Origin: Hepatocystis sp. ex Piliocolobus tephrosceles
Taxonomy: Eukaryota; Apicomplexa; Aconoidasida; Haemosporida; Plasmodiidae
Assembly: GCA_902459845.2 (NCBI GenBank)
Contig: CABPSV020000398.1
Coordinates: 5,001 to 17,242, forward strand
DNA: 12,242 nt
Direction: 5' to 3'
Below are positions 1 to 8,597 of this stretch, one piece after another; the stretch's first letter is position 1, and every line of letters begins with the position of its first letter. The notes beneath the pieces were generated by a model. It searched no databases and was not told the DNA's origin. It saw nothing but the letters and a program-made list of their open reading frames with translations. The position numbers were made by a program, and so were the translations under genes.

Positions 1-3000
1 TTCATTTGTTGAATACTTTGATTTACAATCCTTGTTATGTCATCTTTATGCATCATCTTATCACTCCGTTTCTGTTGATCCAAACTTTTGTTGTATAATC
101 CTGTATGTAATACCTTATCTACTCCATCTATACCACTTTCTTCATTTTCATTCCCCCATTCAGAACACAAAGAATTGTATTGATATCCATCACTATATGC
201 TGATAATATCAAATCAAACGCTAATGTTTTACATAACTTCTGTTCCGTCACAAATATAATTACATTTTTTTTATTATTCAATTTTCTTATTGTTTGATAT
301 ACTTGTCGTTGCATAGATATGTACCTATTCTGTTTATTCATAATATTAACCGCATGTAAATAAATTTCTATTGGTATTGCTCTAACTGTTGGTAAAAAAT
401 TAAAATGATTATGTTTTTTACAACCTAACCAATCAGCTATATCTTTTGAATTATTTAATGAACAACTAGATAATGCCACAATTCGATTTAAACCTAATTC
501 TTCATTTATACTGGTCATACTCAATTGACGTATTCTTTCCACTTGATCAACAAAACTGTTACTACCAACACTACCATGCCCCCCTTTTTTATTACCCAAC
601 TCAGAGCTATCCAACTTAGAGTTACCCAACTCAGTGCTATCCAACTCTTTACATTCGTTTAAATAAGCTTGTGTCAAATCAAACATACTGTTATCACTAT
701 TACTATCACTTCTTTTATTACCACTCAACTGAGTAGCAATATATCGAACACGACTTATAACCAATTCCATCACAGATCCTTCATATGTATCAATTAACTC
801 CATATGATCAAAAATGTATAAACTTACATTTTGTAAAACTTTTTTCATTTTCCATTTTTTATTAATATTGTTATAATTCTCAGCACTTGATAAAATTATA
901 TGATTATGTTTTAACAAACGCATGTCTATTTGTATATTACCAGTTAACATACACATCCTCAAATTAAAATGTTTTTTCAAACCAATCCAATTCTTATATG
1001 TTTTATTAACAATATCATCTAATGGAGCAACATATACTACTTTCAACAATTCAAAAGGATTGTTATATAAAACTAAACCTAATTTTTTATCATTCATTAT
1101 TTTATTCAAATCATTACTATTTTTTATGTATCTTTTCATAAAACTTTGCAAATCTATCAAATAACGAATCATTCTTATTATACTTAATTCTGCTGCTATT
1201 AAATAATTTTTAAAAGAACAACTACATATAAGAACATTATCTGTGTTCTCATAAACAGAAGAAAATACTTGAGTATGTATTGGATTAAAATATTCAATAT
1301 GTCTCTCATGTATAAAAAATCTTTTTCCCAAATCGAACTTTAATGTGTTTACTGGTAATGCATGTAAATCTAATAGCTCAGTAGAATAAAACAATTTATT
1401 AGGTAAAATTAAATCATTCAAATATAAGTTTATTGTACTTTCACATTCTAACCATTTATCTGAAACTACTTTTACTATATAATACGGATTCTCATTAATA
1501 GGTAAATAAAATGTTATTACTTGTTCAGGTAAAAAAGTAGAATTATTATTACTACTACCAATACGATTACTTTTCCCATCAAAACCTTGTAATCCTAGTA
1601 TTTTTTTTAACATAACATTATCACCACAACCACCACCACCAATACTACCACCACCACCAATACTACCACCACCACCACCAATACTACTACCACCACCACC
1701 ACCACTACCACCACCACCACCACTACTACCACCACCACCAATACTACCACCACCACCACCACTACTACCACTATTTATCGGATTTACCAAACTAAACATA
1801 TCATAATGTAACACCTGCTCATTAGAAATATCCAAAACAAATACCCAAAATAACATCGTATATCCATGATACGATACATTATAAATAAAATCAGGTATTA
1901 CATTTAATTCTACTTTTATTATTTTATGATTAATAGGTTGAATATATGCATTTAATTCGAGTTTAGGTAAATGATGAATTAATTTATATATATTTTTTGC
2001 TATTTTTTTATTTTTAAATATAGTTACATACTCATTTAAATTCATTGACATATAATTTCGTAAACTTATATTTTTTTTTTCAAGTATTCTTATCAATTCT
2101 TTACTTAAAAGATTAAACTGACGTAATGGACTCATACTAGACCACATCTGTCTCTCTACCATTTTTGAAAATTTTAAAGTTAAAGCAATTAAATTATAAA
2201 ATCCTTTATTTATAGCTAATTCAAACAAACAACGAAAAATACGTAATGCATTTTGTTGAATATAAACCAAATCTGCATTTATAATATAACCATTTAAATA
2301 TATATTAGACAAATACAATTGTAATAAAATATTTATTTTTGTATATGCTAAATTAATAGAGTCTTTTATCGGAATTGGTAATTTTTCCATTATGATAGCC
2401 AATTCAGATTTTTCTTCATCTCGTATAAATATATTCTTAAATTCTTCACTCATAGAAAATGTCTTCAATAAATCTACCTCGTTTGTATGCTTATTTAACC
2501 TACTATTAAACATATGAATAGATTTATAATCTACATAAAAATAACTACTTATTTTACCAATATAAGTACTACTTACACTATTTAATTTTTTATTATATTT
2601 AATCAGATTATATTTCTCAAGTGTTATAAAACAAGAATAAATAATGTTATATATACGTTTATGTACCTTTTCTAATAAAACATCAGTGCTAGGATATATA
2701 TTTGTTCCTATGTCGGATGATAAAGTATCAGGTAATTCTAACACACCATATAACTCAGGCCGTTTCAACATACGAATGTACATATATGTATAACTAAACC
2801 AATGCATTGCATCTTTCAAAGTTTCAATATTTTTTAAAACAACTTCTGCATTTATTATATTTATAATATTACTCAATAAAACAGATTCTATTGCTAACTG
2901 TTCATTATTCACAGATAAATAATATTGTAAATTCGAATGTTCTGTTATTATAATTGCTTTACCTGTACTATCATACTGAGGTCTACCAGCTCTACCAACC

Positions 3001-6000
3001 ATCTGTAACACATCCATAATAGATAAATTGTCAAAATCTCCTGTACTCATATTATACATACTTGTACCTTTTATTATAACTGTATGTGCAGGTAAATTAA
3101 TACCCCAAGCTAATGTACTTGTTGAAACTAATACTTGTAAATGTCGATCTGTAAATAAATCTTCAATCAATTTACGATCTGTTCTTTTCAAACCAGCATG
3201 ATGTATACCAAAACCAAATGGTAACAATTCTTTTAGTTCTTCATTAGAAATTGCTTCTTTTTCTGATAATAATATTTCACGAGATATTGTTTTATCACGT
3301 AAAAATAAATTCAAACAATCATTTTTTAAAAAATTATCAATTAATATTTTAGCTGTTCTATATGTCTCTTTTCTACTATGTACAAAAATTAAAACCTGAT
3401 TTTTACCTGCTTCACTTAATACCTTTTCATATGTTATGTCATTCATAAGGTTATACTTTTTTAATCCTTTTTTTTCTTTTATACCAATAAAACATTGTTC
3501 TAATTGAACTGGTCTAAAAGAAGAATCGAAATAAAAAACACCTTTTTCTAAATTTGCTCGTAAAAAAACTCCTACGTCTTCATAATTAGGTAATGTTGCT
3601 GATAAACCAACTAATCGTATAGGACGAACTGTATTTTGTATCATATCTTTTACATGGGTCATACTACCACCCGCAGCAATGCTATCCATATATCTATTCA
3701 CACGAGTTATAATACTTTCTAATACATTACCCCTAGGTTCGTTCAATAAATGAATTTCATCAAATATAATTAATTTTACCTTCTGAAGTAAAATCTTTTC
3801 ATTCCATTTTCTACTTAACACTTCAAACTTTTCAGGAGTCATAACAATTACTTGACAGTCTTCAATCTCTTTACTTGTAAGAGAAACATCACCAGTCAAC
3901 TCTTTTACAGTTATTCCATAACATTTTAATCTTATTTTAAAAGATTGTACTTGTTCTGTAACTAATGCTTTCATCGGAGATATATATATTATTTTAAAAC
4001 CACTCAAATCGATATTTCCACTTTTTAAACGATAATTACTTATAACATTTAAAATACATAAAAGAGCTGTTATAGTTTTACCAGCACCTGTAGGAGCACA
4101 TACAAGCATATTTTCATTAAAATTATTAAAAGCTATATCAAATACCTTTGATTGAATTGCATTTAATTTATTTATATTTACACAAGTAAAAGATTCTTGT
4201 GCCCATTCAGGCATTTCGGAAACTGAAATTAATTTTATTTCATCTTTACGTGTATAATAATTCGATTTCTTATGTTTTGATTTACTATCGTTACTTATAT
4301 CTGATTGGTTAGAAGTACTACCTACTATTATCTCATCATAACTCTTCAACTCAATTCGTTTACTATCACTAGGTAATATAACCTCCTTATTAAACATTTT
4401 ATTATTTTTTATTTTTAATTCTATTTTTTTTAAATCAATTACTTTCCCTTTATAATTTTTTAAAGGATCTTCGTTATCGCACTTATGTTTGCTTTTCTTT
4501 TTGCTCTTCTCTTTGCTCTTCTCTTTGCTCTTCTCTTTGCTCTTCTCTTTGCTACTAATTTTTATGTTCATTTTTGGCTCGTTGTCAGAACCGTTGGAGT
4601 GGTTAGAACGGTTGGAGTGGTTAGAACGGTTGGAGTTGCTAGAACGGCTGGAGTGGCTAGAACGGCTGGAGTGGCTAGAACGGCTGGAGTGGCTAGAACG
4701 GCTGGAGTGGCTAGAACGGCTGGAGTGGCTAGAACGACTGGAGTGGCTAGAACGATCAGAATTGTCAGAGCCACCTGAACTATCACCACTATCATCACTA
4801 CCTGACTCACCCGTATGGTCGGCTTTACCACCCTTTAAATCATCATCATCATAAATAAACTGCTTACCAATAGACTCATCATTATTTACCTTATCATTCT
4901 CATACTTTTTTTTATCAAAAAGATTATCCACATCTTTTACTCGAGCTTTTAAATAATCATGTTGCTTACTCTTCTTAACATTTTGAAACTCATACAACTC
5001 TTGTAAAATCTCTTTCCCTTCATCAGTACTTTTCATTTGATTCATTATTTTTTTTTTTTCGTTTTCATTTTGTGCCTGACCAAGTAATGTACAATAATAT
5101 ATTTTCCATCGATTTTTTATCAATTTTTTAGCTATATTAAAATTTTCATATTTTAAAATATTAACAATTCTATTTTCACATTCTTGTATATCATATATTT
5201 TTAAAACGCTTAATATTTCTTTTTCTTTTTGTAAACATAAAGTTGGATCTACATATACACTGCTAAGTTCCCTTTGGAGCCAGTGTGAATCGATAGCACT
5301 TGTTTCTACATTATAAATATCATCTTTTATTTTTTTCGAATATTCATTATTATTATTTTTATCTTTTTTATTGCTATTTGTATGATCAGATGAATGATTT
5401 TTCTTACTATTCTTTACACTTAAATGCATTTCCTGTTTTTTTTTTCTCAGTGTTATGTTTTTGTTCTTACCTTTATCTTCATCGCTATGATTCTTGTCAG
5501 AACTGCTACTATCAGTCACATCATAACTTTCTTCATCACTTCCATAATTATTTTCGTCTTCTTCAATATCATCACCTTCACTACCAAACCCATCATCTTC
5601 ATAAAAATCGTCACTGTAGTATTCATTATCACTATAATTCAAATTGTCATTAATATTATTATTATTATTACTTGTAATACCATTAGTTCCATTTTTTACA
5701 ATATCACCTCGGTTTTTATAATCAAAATAATTATCTTTATCTTCAAAAACAACAGCTACACCTTCATCTTCATTTTCATTATCACTCACCTGTGTAGCAT
5801 TTTCATCTTTTTTATTAAAATCATATAATTCATTTGATAAAATACTTATTTTAAGATATTCATCATCACTTATATTAACTCCCAATACATTTTCAAGTTC
5901 TTTTTTTTTTTCTTCATTTTTTATATCTTCATTTTTTAAAATTGTCAAAACTTCATCACATGCATTATTTATAATGTCACATGTATTATCTCCTATAAAC

Positions 6001-6413
6001 TTTCTTATAATACTCATTATTTTATTATAAATTTCTTCAGTATATTTAGTAGTAGGTTTATAATAAAATATATCTTCTATATTTAAATTTATAACACTAG
6101 TTTCATGACCTTTTCTATTATTATAATTATATTTTTTTCTTTTTACTCTTTTTTTAAGACTAAGTTCACCTTCCAATGCAAAAATTTCATCTTTTCTTTT
6201 ATTACTATTAATTATATTATTACTACCAGATAAATCATTAAATGGTTTATTATATTGTACTTTATCACCCATTCGATATTTTAACTTCCCAACTAAACTT
6301 TCACTTTCACCTGTTGGTTCATTATGATTAATTATAGGACCTTCTCCTTGCAAAACCAAATTAGAGTTCATTCGGTATTCAAACCGTTTATATTTCTCAA
6401 ATTCCTCCGCCAT
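1..6413 (-). CDS. BRR2: Pre-mRNA-splicing helicase BRR2 (U5 snRNP 200 kDa), 3' end outside window
   Basis: Ski2-like DExH RNA helicase of the U5 snRNP; in this family it unwinds U4/U6 to activate the spliceosome in the nucleus. The frame is open from ATG 6413 for 2137 codons and leaves the window without a stop. The start is fixed by homology: residues 16-22 (NSNLVLQ) and 32-51 (EPTGE..SLVGKL..RMGDK) match the animal N-terminus. Next come an acidic stretch (about 259-298), a PWI-like domain (about 370-460, HWLQREL at 377-383), repeat-rich linkers (555-641), then cassette 1: MPEWAQ near 734-739, Walker A APTGAGKT 773-780, TPEKF, DEIH 885-888, LSATLPNYED, IHHAG, STSTLAWG, QMVGRAGRP 1137-1145. 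Winged-helix and Sec63 parts follow (MWSSMSPLRQF, HLPKLEL, VSDKWLECE, TELLDL). Cassette 2 begins near 1690; its motif I and II positions are degenerate (NVLICSCSFKNYL, FDHMEL). Roughly the last 600 residues expected from the human homologue lie outside. No intron seen. Confidence 0.97.
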   Translation of the reverse strand, partial: MAEEFEKYKRFEYRMNSNLVLQGEGPIINHNEPTGESESLVGKLKYRMGDKVQYNKPFNDLSGSNNIINSNKRKDEIFALEGELSLKKRVKRKKYNYNNRKGHETSVINLNIEDIFYYKPTTKYTEEIYNKIMSIIRKFIGDNTCDIINNACDEVLTILKNEDIKNEEKKKELENVLGVNISDDEYLKISILSNELYDFNKKDENATQVSDNENEDEGVAVVFEDKDNYFDYKNRGDIVKNGTNGITSNNNNNINDNLNYSDNEYYSDDFYEDDGFGSEGDDIEEDENNYGSDEESYDVTDSSSSDKNHSDEDKGKNKNITLRKKKQEMHLSVKNSKKNHSSDHTNSNKKDKNNNNEYSKKIKDDIYNVETSAIDSHWLQRELSSVYVDPTLCLQKEKEILSVLKIYDIQECENRIVNILKYENFNIAKKLIKNRWKIYYCTLLGQAQNENEKKKIMNQMKSTDEGKEILQELYEFQNVKKSKQHDYLKARVKDVDNLFDKKKYENDKVNNDESIGKQFIYDDDDLKGGKADHTGESGSDDSGDSSGGSDNSDRSSHSSRSSHSSRSSHSSRSSHSSRSSHSSRSSHSSRSSNSNRSNHSNRSNHSNGSDNEPKMNIKISSKEKSKEKSKEKSKEKSKKKSKHKCDNEDPLKNYKGKVIDLKKIELKIKNNKMFNKEVILPSDSKRIELKSYDEIIVGSTSNQSDISNDSKSKHKKSNYYTRKDEIKLISVSEMPEWAQESFTCVNINKLNAIQSKVFDIAFNNFNENMLVCAPTGAGKTITALLCILNVISNYRLKSGNIDLSGFKIIYISPMKALVTEQVQSFKIRLKCYGITVKELTGDVSLTSKEIEDCQVIVMTPEKFEVLSRKWNEKILLQKVKLIIFDEIHLLNEPRGNVLESIITRVNRYMDSIAAGGSMTHVKDMIQNTVRPIRLVGLSATLPNYEDVGVFLRANLEKGVFYFDSSFRPVQLEQCFIGIKEKKGLKKYNLMNDITYEKVLSEAGKNQVLIFVHSRKETYRTAKILIDNFLKNDCLNLFLRDKTISREILLSEKEAISNEELKELLPFGFGIHHAGLKRTDRKLIEDLFTDRHLQVLVSTSTLAWGINLPAHTVIIKGTSMYNMSTGDFDNLSIMDVLQMVGRAGRPQYDSTGKAIIITEHSNLQYYLSVNNEQLAIESVLLSNIINIINAEVVLKNIETLKDAMHWFSYTYMYIRMLKRPELYGVLELPDTLSSDIGTNIYPSTDVLLEKVHKRIYNIIYSCFITLEKYNLIKYNKKLNSVSSTYIGKISSYFYVDYKSIHMFNSRLNKHTNEVDLLKTFSMSEEFKNIFIRDEEKSELAIIMEKLPIPIKDSINLAYTKINILLQLYLSNIYLNGYIINADLVYIQQNALRIFRCLFELAINKGFYNLIALTLKFSKMVERQMWSSMSPLRQFNLLSKELIRILEKKNISLRNYMSMNLNEYVTIFKNKKIAKNIYKLIHHLPKLELNAYIQPINHKIIKVELNVIPDFIYNVSYHGYTMLFWVFVLDISNEQVLHYDMFSLVNPINSGSSGGGGGSIGGGGSSGGGGGSGGGGGSSIGGGGGSIGGGGSIGGGGCGDNVMLKKILGLQGFDGKSNRIGSSNNNSTFLPEQVITFYLPINENPYYIVKVVSDKWLECESTINLYLNDLILPNKLFYSTELLDLHALPVNTLKFDLGKRFFIHERHIEYFNPIHTQVFSSVYENTDNVLICSCSFKNYLIAAELSIIRMIRYLIDLQSFMKRYIKNSNDLNKIMNDKKLGLVLYNNPFELLKVVYVAPLDDIVNKTYKNWIGLKKHFNLRMCMLTGNIQIDMRLLKHNHIILSSAENYNNINKKWKMKKVLQNVSLYIFDHMELIDTYEGSVMELVISRVRYIATQLSGNKRSDSNSDNSMFDLTQAYLNECKELDSTELGNSKLDSSELGNKKGGHGSVGSNSFVDQVERIRQLSMTSINEELGLNRIVALSSCSLNNSKDIADWLGCKKHNHFNFLPTVRAIPIEIYLHAVNIMNKQNRYISMQRQVYQTIRKLNNKKNVIIFVTEQKLCKTLAFDLILSAYSDGYQYNSLCSEWGNENEESGIDGVDKVLHTGLYNKSLDQQKRSDKMMHKDDITRIVNQSIQQM
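594..653 (-). repeat. Two 30-bp direct repeats coding a decapeptide in BRR2 cassette 2
   Basis: Two adjacent 30-bp copies encode ELDSTELGNS and KLDSSELGNK. They sit in an insert (about residues 1896-1956) rich in Ser, Asn and Gly. The insert lies between the motif II block (FDHMEL, ISRVRYIATQL) and the motif III block (RIVALSSCSL), which are nearly adjacent in human BRR2. The insert is probably a surface loop. Confidence 0.85.
1623..1772 (-). repeat. Gly-rich (GGGGSI-type) tandem repeat inside BRR2
   Basis: The plus strand reads as a long ACC/ACT/AAT triplet tract, which on the coding strand is GGT, AGT and ATT. It encodes about 50 residues (1548-1597) of GGGGS and GGGGSI units. It is in frame and lies in the C-terminal beta-rich part of the first Sec63 module, between the conserved LHYDMFSLVNP and VITFYLPINENPYYIVKVVSD segments. 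The human protein has only a short loop there. The reading frame is intact on both sides, so this is a real in-frame expansion, most likely a flexible surface loop. Confidence 0.9.
4503..4553 (-). repeat. 12-bp tandem repeat encoding (SKEK)n in BRR2
   Basis: Four exact 12-bp copies (gctcttctcttt on the plus strand) plus a final triplet encode (SKEK)4-S at residues 621-637, followed by KKKSKHK. The highly charged, lysine-rich linker lies between the SR-like repeat and the first helicase cassette. It could contribute to nuclear localisation or RNA contact, but that is inference. Confidence 0.9.
4591..4770 (-). repeat. 18-bp tandem repeat encoding SR-like hexapeptides in BRR2
   Basis: Nine 18-bp units (4591-4752; consensus cggctggagtggctagaa on the plus strand) and one degenerate tenth unit encode SRSSHS hexapeptides, grading into NRSNHS at the end nearer the helicase core. 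The central copies are identical. The protein segment is about residues 549-608, in the linker between the PWI-like domain and cassette 1. Because the unit length is a multiple of three and free of stops, other frames and the opposite strand are open here too; those are not genes. Confidence 0.93.
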
Positions 6414-6484
6414 CTTATTTTTATTTTTGTCAAAAAAAAAAAAAAATAAAATAAAATAAAAAAAAAAAAACAAATTACTTATTT

Positions 6485-6653
6485 ACTACCTTGGAAGGTT
6501 TTAATTAACGCAGGCGCAACGTGACCATATACTGTCTACTAGGTTACGTACCAACGACTACAAACATGTAATGATGTAATGACGCAATAACGGAAAAACT
6601 AAATAACACGTGGAGCCTTGTTCAAACAAAACCGTCCCAGTGATATTTTAACC

Positions 6654-6655
<2 letters not shown>
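6485..6655 (-). promoter_or_regulatory. Putative BRR2 5' leader/promoter block with two short uORFs
   Basis: This block has nearly balanced base composition, in contrast to the A/T homopolymers on both sides. Its end lies about 70 bases upstream of the BRR2 ATG. On the coding strand it holds two complete small ORFs: ATG 6567 to TAA 6544 (MFVVVGT) and ATG 6528 to TAA 6505 (MVTLRLR). It also holds a palindromic CACGTG at 6607-6612. If it is transcribed as leader, the two uORFs could lower BRR2 translation. No transcription start can be read from sequence, so the role is inferred. Confidence 0.45.
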
Positions 6656-6688
<33 letters not shown>

Positions 6689-6724
6689 CAATATTATAAA
6701 CTTAAAAAAAAAAAAAAAAAAAAA

Positions 6725-6771
<47 letters not shown>
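6656..6771. repeat. T33 / A24-TT-A42 homopolymer block
   Basis: A run of 33 T (6656-6688), a 15-base spacer, then 24 A (6704-6727), TT, and 42 A (6730-6771). The T and A runs are inverted relative to each other and could pair as a long A-T stem. Such tracts are common upstream of Plasmodium genes and disfavour nucleosomes. Exact lengths are unreliable in assemblies. Confidence 0.95.
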
Positions 6772-6773
<2 letters not shown>

Positions 6774-7144
6774 GTAACAGAAAATTTTATTCACAAGGCA
6801 TTCATTTTGTAAATCCATAAATATATATATATATATATATATGTTATACTATGTACTTGTATATGTGTTTTTAATAATTGACACAATCAGAAAACAAAAA
6901 TAGAATTACTGTTATGAAAATTATATAGAAAGTATACATATAACTATATGTATACGTATTTATATACTACATACATATATATATATATGCATATGTATAC
7001 GTATGATGCTTTTAAAAGTGTTAATAAGAAAATAAATAGCATAGTTCACATTTGTTTTTTTTATACAAATTATAGCTTTGAGCCTATTATAGCTCTGTAC
7101 ATGTCACATAGTTTTTTTTTTTATTTTTTTTTTTTTGCCTTTAT

Positions 7145-7250
7145 ACAAATATATACAAATATACAAATATATACAAATATACAAATATATACAAATATAC
7201 AAATATATACAAATATACAAATATATACAAATATACAAATATACAAATAT
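7145..7250. repeat. 18-bp AT-rich tandem repeat
   Basis: Five near-perfect copies of an 18-bp unit (acaaatatatacaaatat) at 7145-7234, then partial units to about 7250. Each unit is two acaaatat half-units joined by 'at'. It merges into the longer repeat on its right. It is non-coding. Confidence 0.9.
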
Positions 7251-7347
7251 ATATATTATATACATGTATATGTATATATATACAAATATATATATTATAT
7301 ACATGTATATGTATACAAATATATATATTATATATATGTATATGTAT
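7243..7347. repeat. 33-39 bp tandem repeat carrying a palindrome
   Basis: Three units start with acaaatatatatatta at 7243, 7282 and 7315; the first is 39 bp and the next two are 33 bp. The first two contain the perfect palindrome ATATACATGTATAT; the third has a substitution there. It seems to have arisen from the flanking 18-bp repeat family, since both share the acaaatat core. Confidence 0.88.
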
Positions 7348-7591
7348 ACAAATGCATATGCTATTATGTATATACAAATATAACGCCATAAATTTTTATA
7401 AAAATGACATTGTCAAAGTTGATAAAATGCTGAAAATTTGTAAAAAAAAAAAATAAAAAATAAAATAAAATCCCCATTTTTTTTAAAACATTTATTAATA
7501 TACTTAAAAGTCTTACCAAAAAGGAGAAAAAAAAAAAAAAACATTCATTTTGTTATTTTATTTTCATTTTTTGTAACTACTAAAGCTTCAA

Positions 7592-7593
<2 letters not shown>

Positions 7594-7629
<36 letters not shown>
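7594..7629. repeat. Poly(T) tract, 36 bases
   Basis: An uninterrupted run of 36 T on the plus strand in the RPS19-BRR2 intergenic region. Similar but shorter runs occur at 7868, 8024, 8094-8118 (25 A), 8354 and 8379. They are typical of malaria-parasite intergenic DNA and carry no specific functional signal. Confidence 0.95.
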
Positions 7630-7631
<2 letters not shown>

Positions 7632-7912
7632 TTGCTTAAATGGTATTTTTACAAACGCTAGATTCTTTATCAATGATGAATGAGAGAAAAATCAAATAAA
7701 TGTTAGATAAATTATTTGTAAAGACGTAGGTACATATATGCATTTTACATAAAGTGGTAAAAATGAACAAAACAGATTTATATATGTTTTTTCCTTTTTT
7801 TCCTCCATAATACTACCAATATAATACTACCAATTTAAAAGTTATAAGTTGTTTGAAAAAAAAAAAAAACACATATTAATATGAACTGTTTTCATTTTTA
7901 TTACACGCAACT

Positions 7913-7957
7913 TTGCTACGTACTTCTTTTTTTACTGTTTGTCGTGCGTCGTAGCAA
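7913..7957. repeat. Inverted repeat, possible hairpin
   Basis: Arms TTGCTACG (7913-7920) and CGTAGCAA (7950-7957) are perfect 8-bp reverse complements separated by 29 bases. The GC content of the arms is unusual for this region. It lies about 0.7 kb past the RPS19 stop, so it may be in the 3' UTR or beyond it. A chance match of this size is possible. Confidence 0.5.
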
Positions 7958-8540
7958 GTATGTTTTTTTTTCTTGTGACTATTACATTTGGTAAAGCTAG
8001 TTCATGTAAAACTAACAGTTGTAAAAAAAAAAAAAACAAGCAAATATTTGTAGTACGGTAGTGCAACTTTTGTACCAACAAATTAATTAGCCGAAAAAAA
8101 AAAAAAAAAAAAAAAAAACGACTTTCTATTTTTATATCATTTGTAATATTTGTATAAACTATGTTTTTAAAATACCTAAAATTAAACTCTTAAATTGTAT
8201 AAAAGTAGTTATATTATACGTATACATATAAACATGCAAAAAAAAAAAATATATAATTTGTGTTTAAACTTTTTTTCTAAGTACTACTGTTGATCTATTT
8301 CGTGTAAAAAAAAAGTATAATAAAGTAAGTAAAATATAAAATATAATAAATTAAAAAAAAAAAAAAAATTAATTAAAAAAAAAAAAAATTGAAAAATTTA
8401 CATGTACTAAAATATGTTTACATACATAATTGAAAGAAAAGTATTTATTTACATATGTCTATGTTTTGTACGCACGTGTTGTTATTACTTTTTGCTCCTT
8501 CTTTTACTCCTTCTTTTTATGTAATTTATACATATATAGT

Positions 8541-8544
8541 ATAC

Positions 8545-8594
<50 letters not shown>
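8541..8594. repeat. (TACA)n and (TA)n microsatellite after the RPS19 stop
   Basis: Several TACA units lead into a (TA)n run of about 36 bases, ending about 23 bases beyond the RPS19 stop codon. It is in the expected 3' UTR of RPS19. No separate terminator or poly(A) site can be assigned with confidence. Confidence 0.9.

Positions 8595-8597
<3 letters not shown>

Noticed and set aside
32..1164. Plus-strand open frames at 32-259 and 922-1164
   Set aside because: They are antisense to the conserved BRR2 cassette 2 and have no recognisable protein features.
4591..4770. CRISPR-like regular repeat
   Set aside because: Units are directly adjacent with no spacers, are in frame, and sit inside a eukaryotic coding sequence.
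4485..4854. Long open frames on both strands with Val/Ala/Arg/Thr or Leu/Glu repeats
   Set aside because: They are shadows of the 18-bp and 12-bp repeats inside BRR2, which stay open in several frames because the unit is divisible by three and lacks stops. The BRR2 frame has clear homology on both sides.
5300..5828. Plus-strand open frames rich in Phe, Ile, Tyr and His
   Set aside because: They lie antisense to the Asn/Asp/Glu/Lys-rich part of BRR2, whose AT-rich codons give stop-poor complements. No domain-like pattern is present.
6656..6771. Poly(A) tails as signs of retrotransposed elements
   Set aside because: No target-site duplications, coding remnants or element body were found; such tracts occur throughout the window.
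6948..7391. Possible Tyr/Ile/Lys/Asn repeat protein on either strand
   Set aside because: Translation of the satellite DNA; open on both strands with no flanking non-repeat coding sequence of quality.
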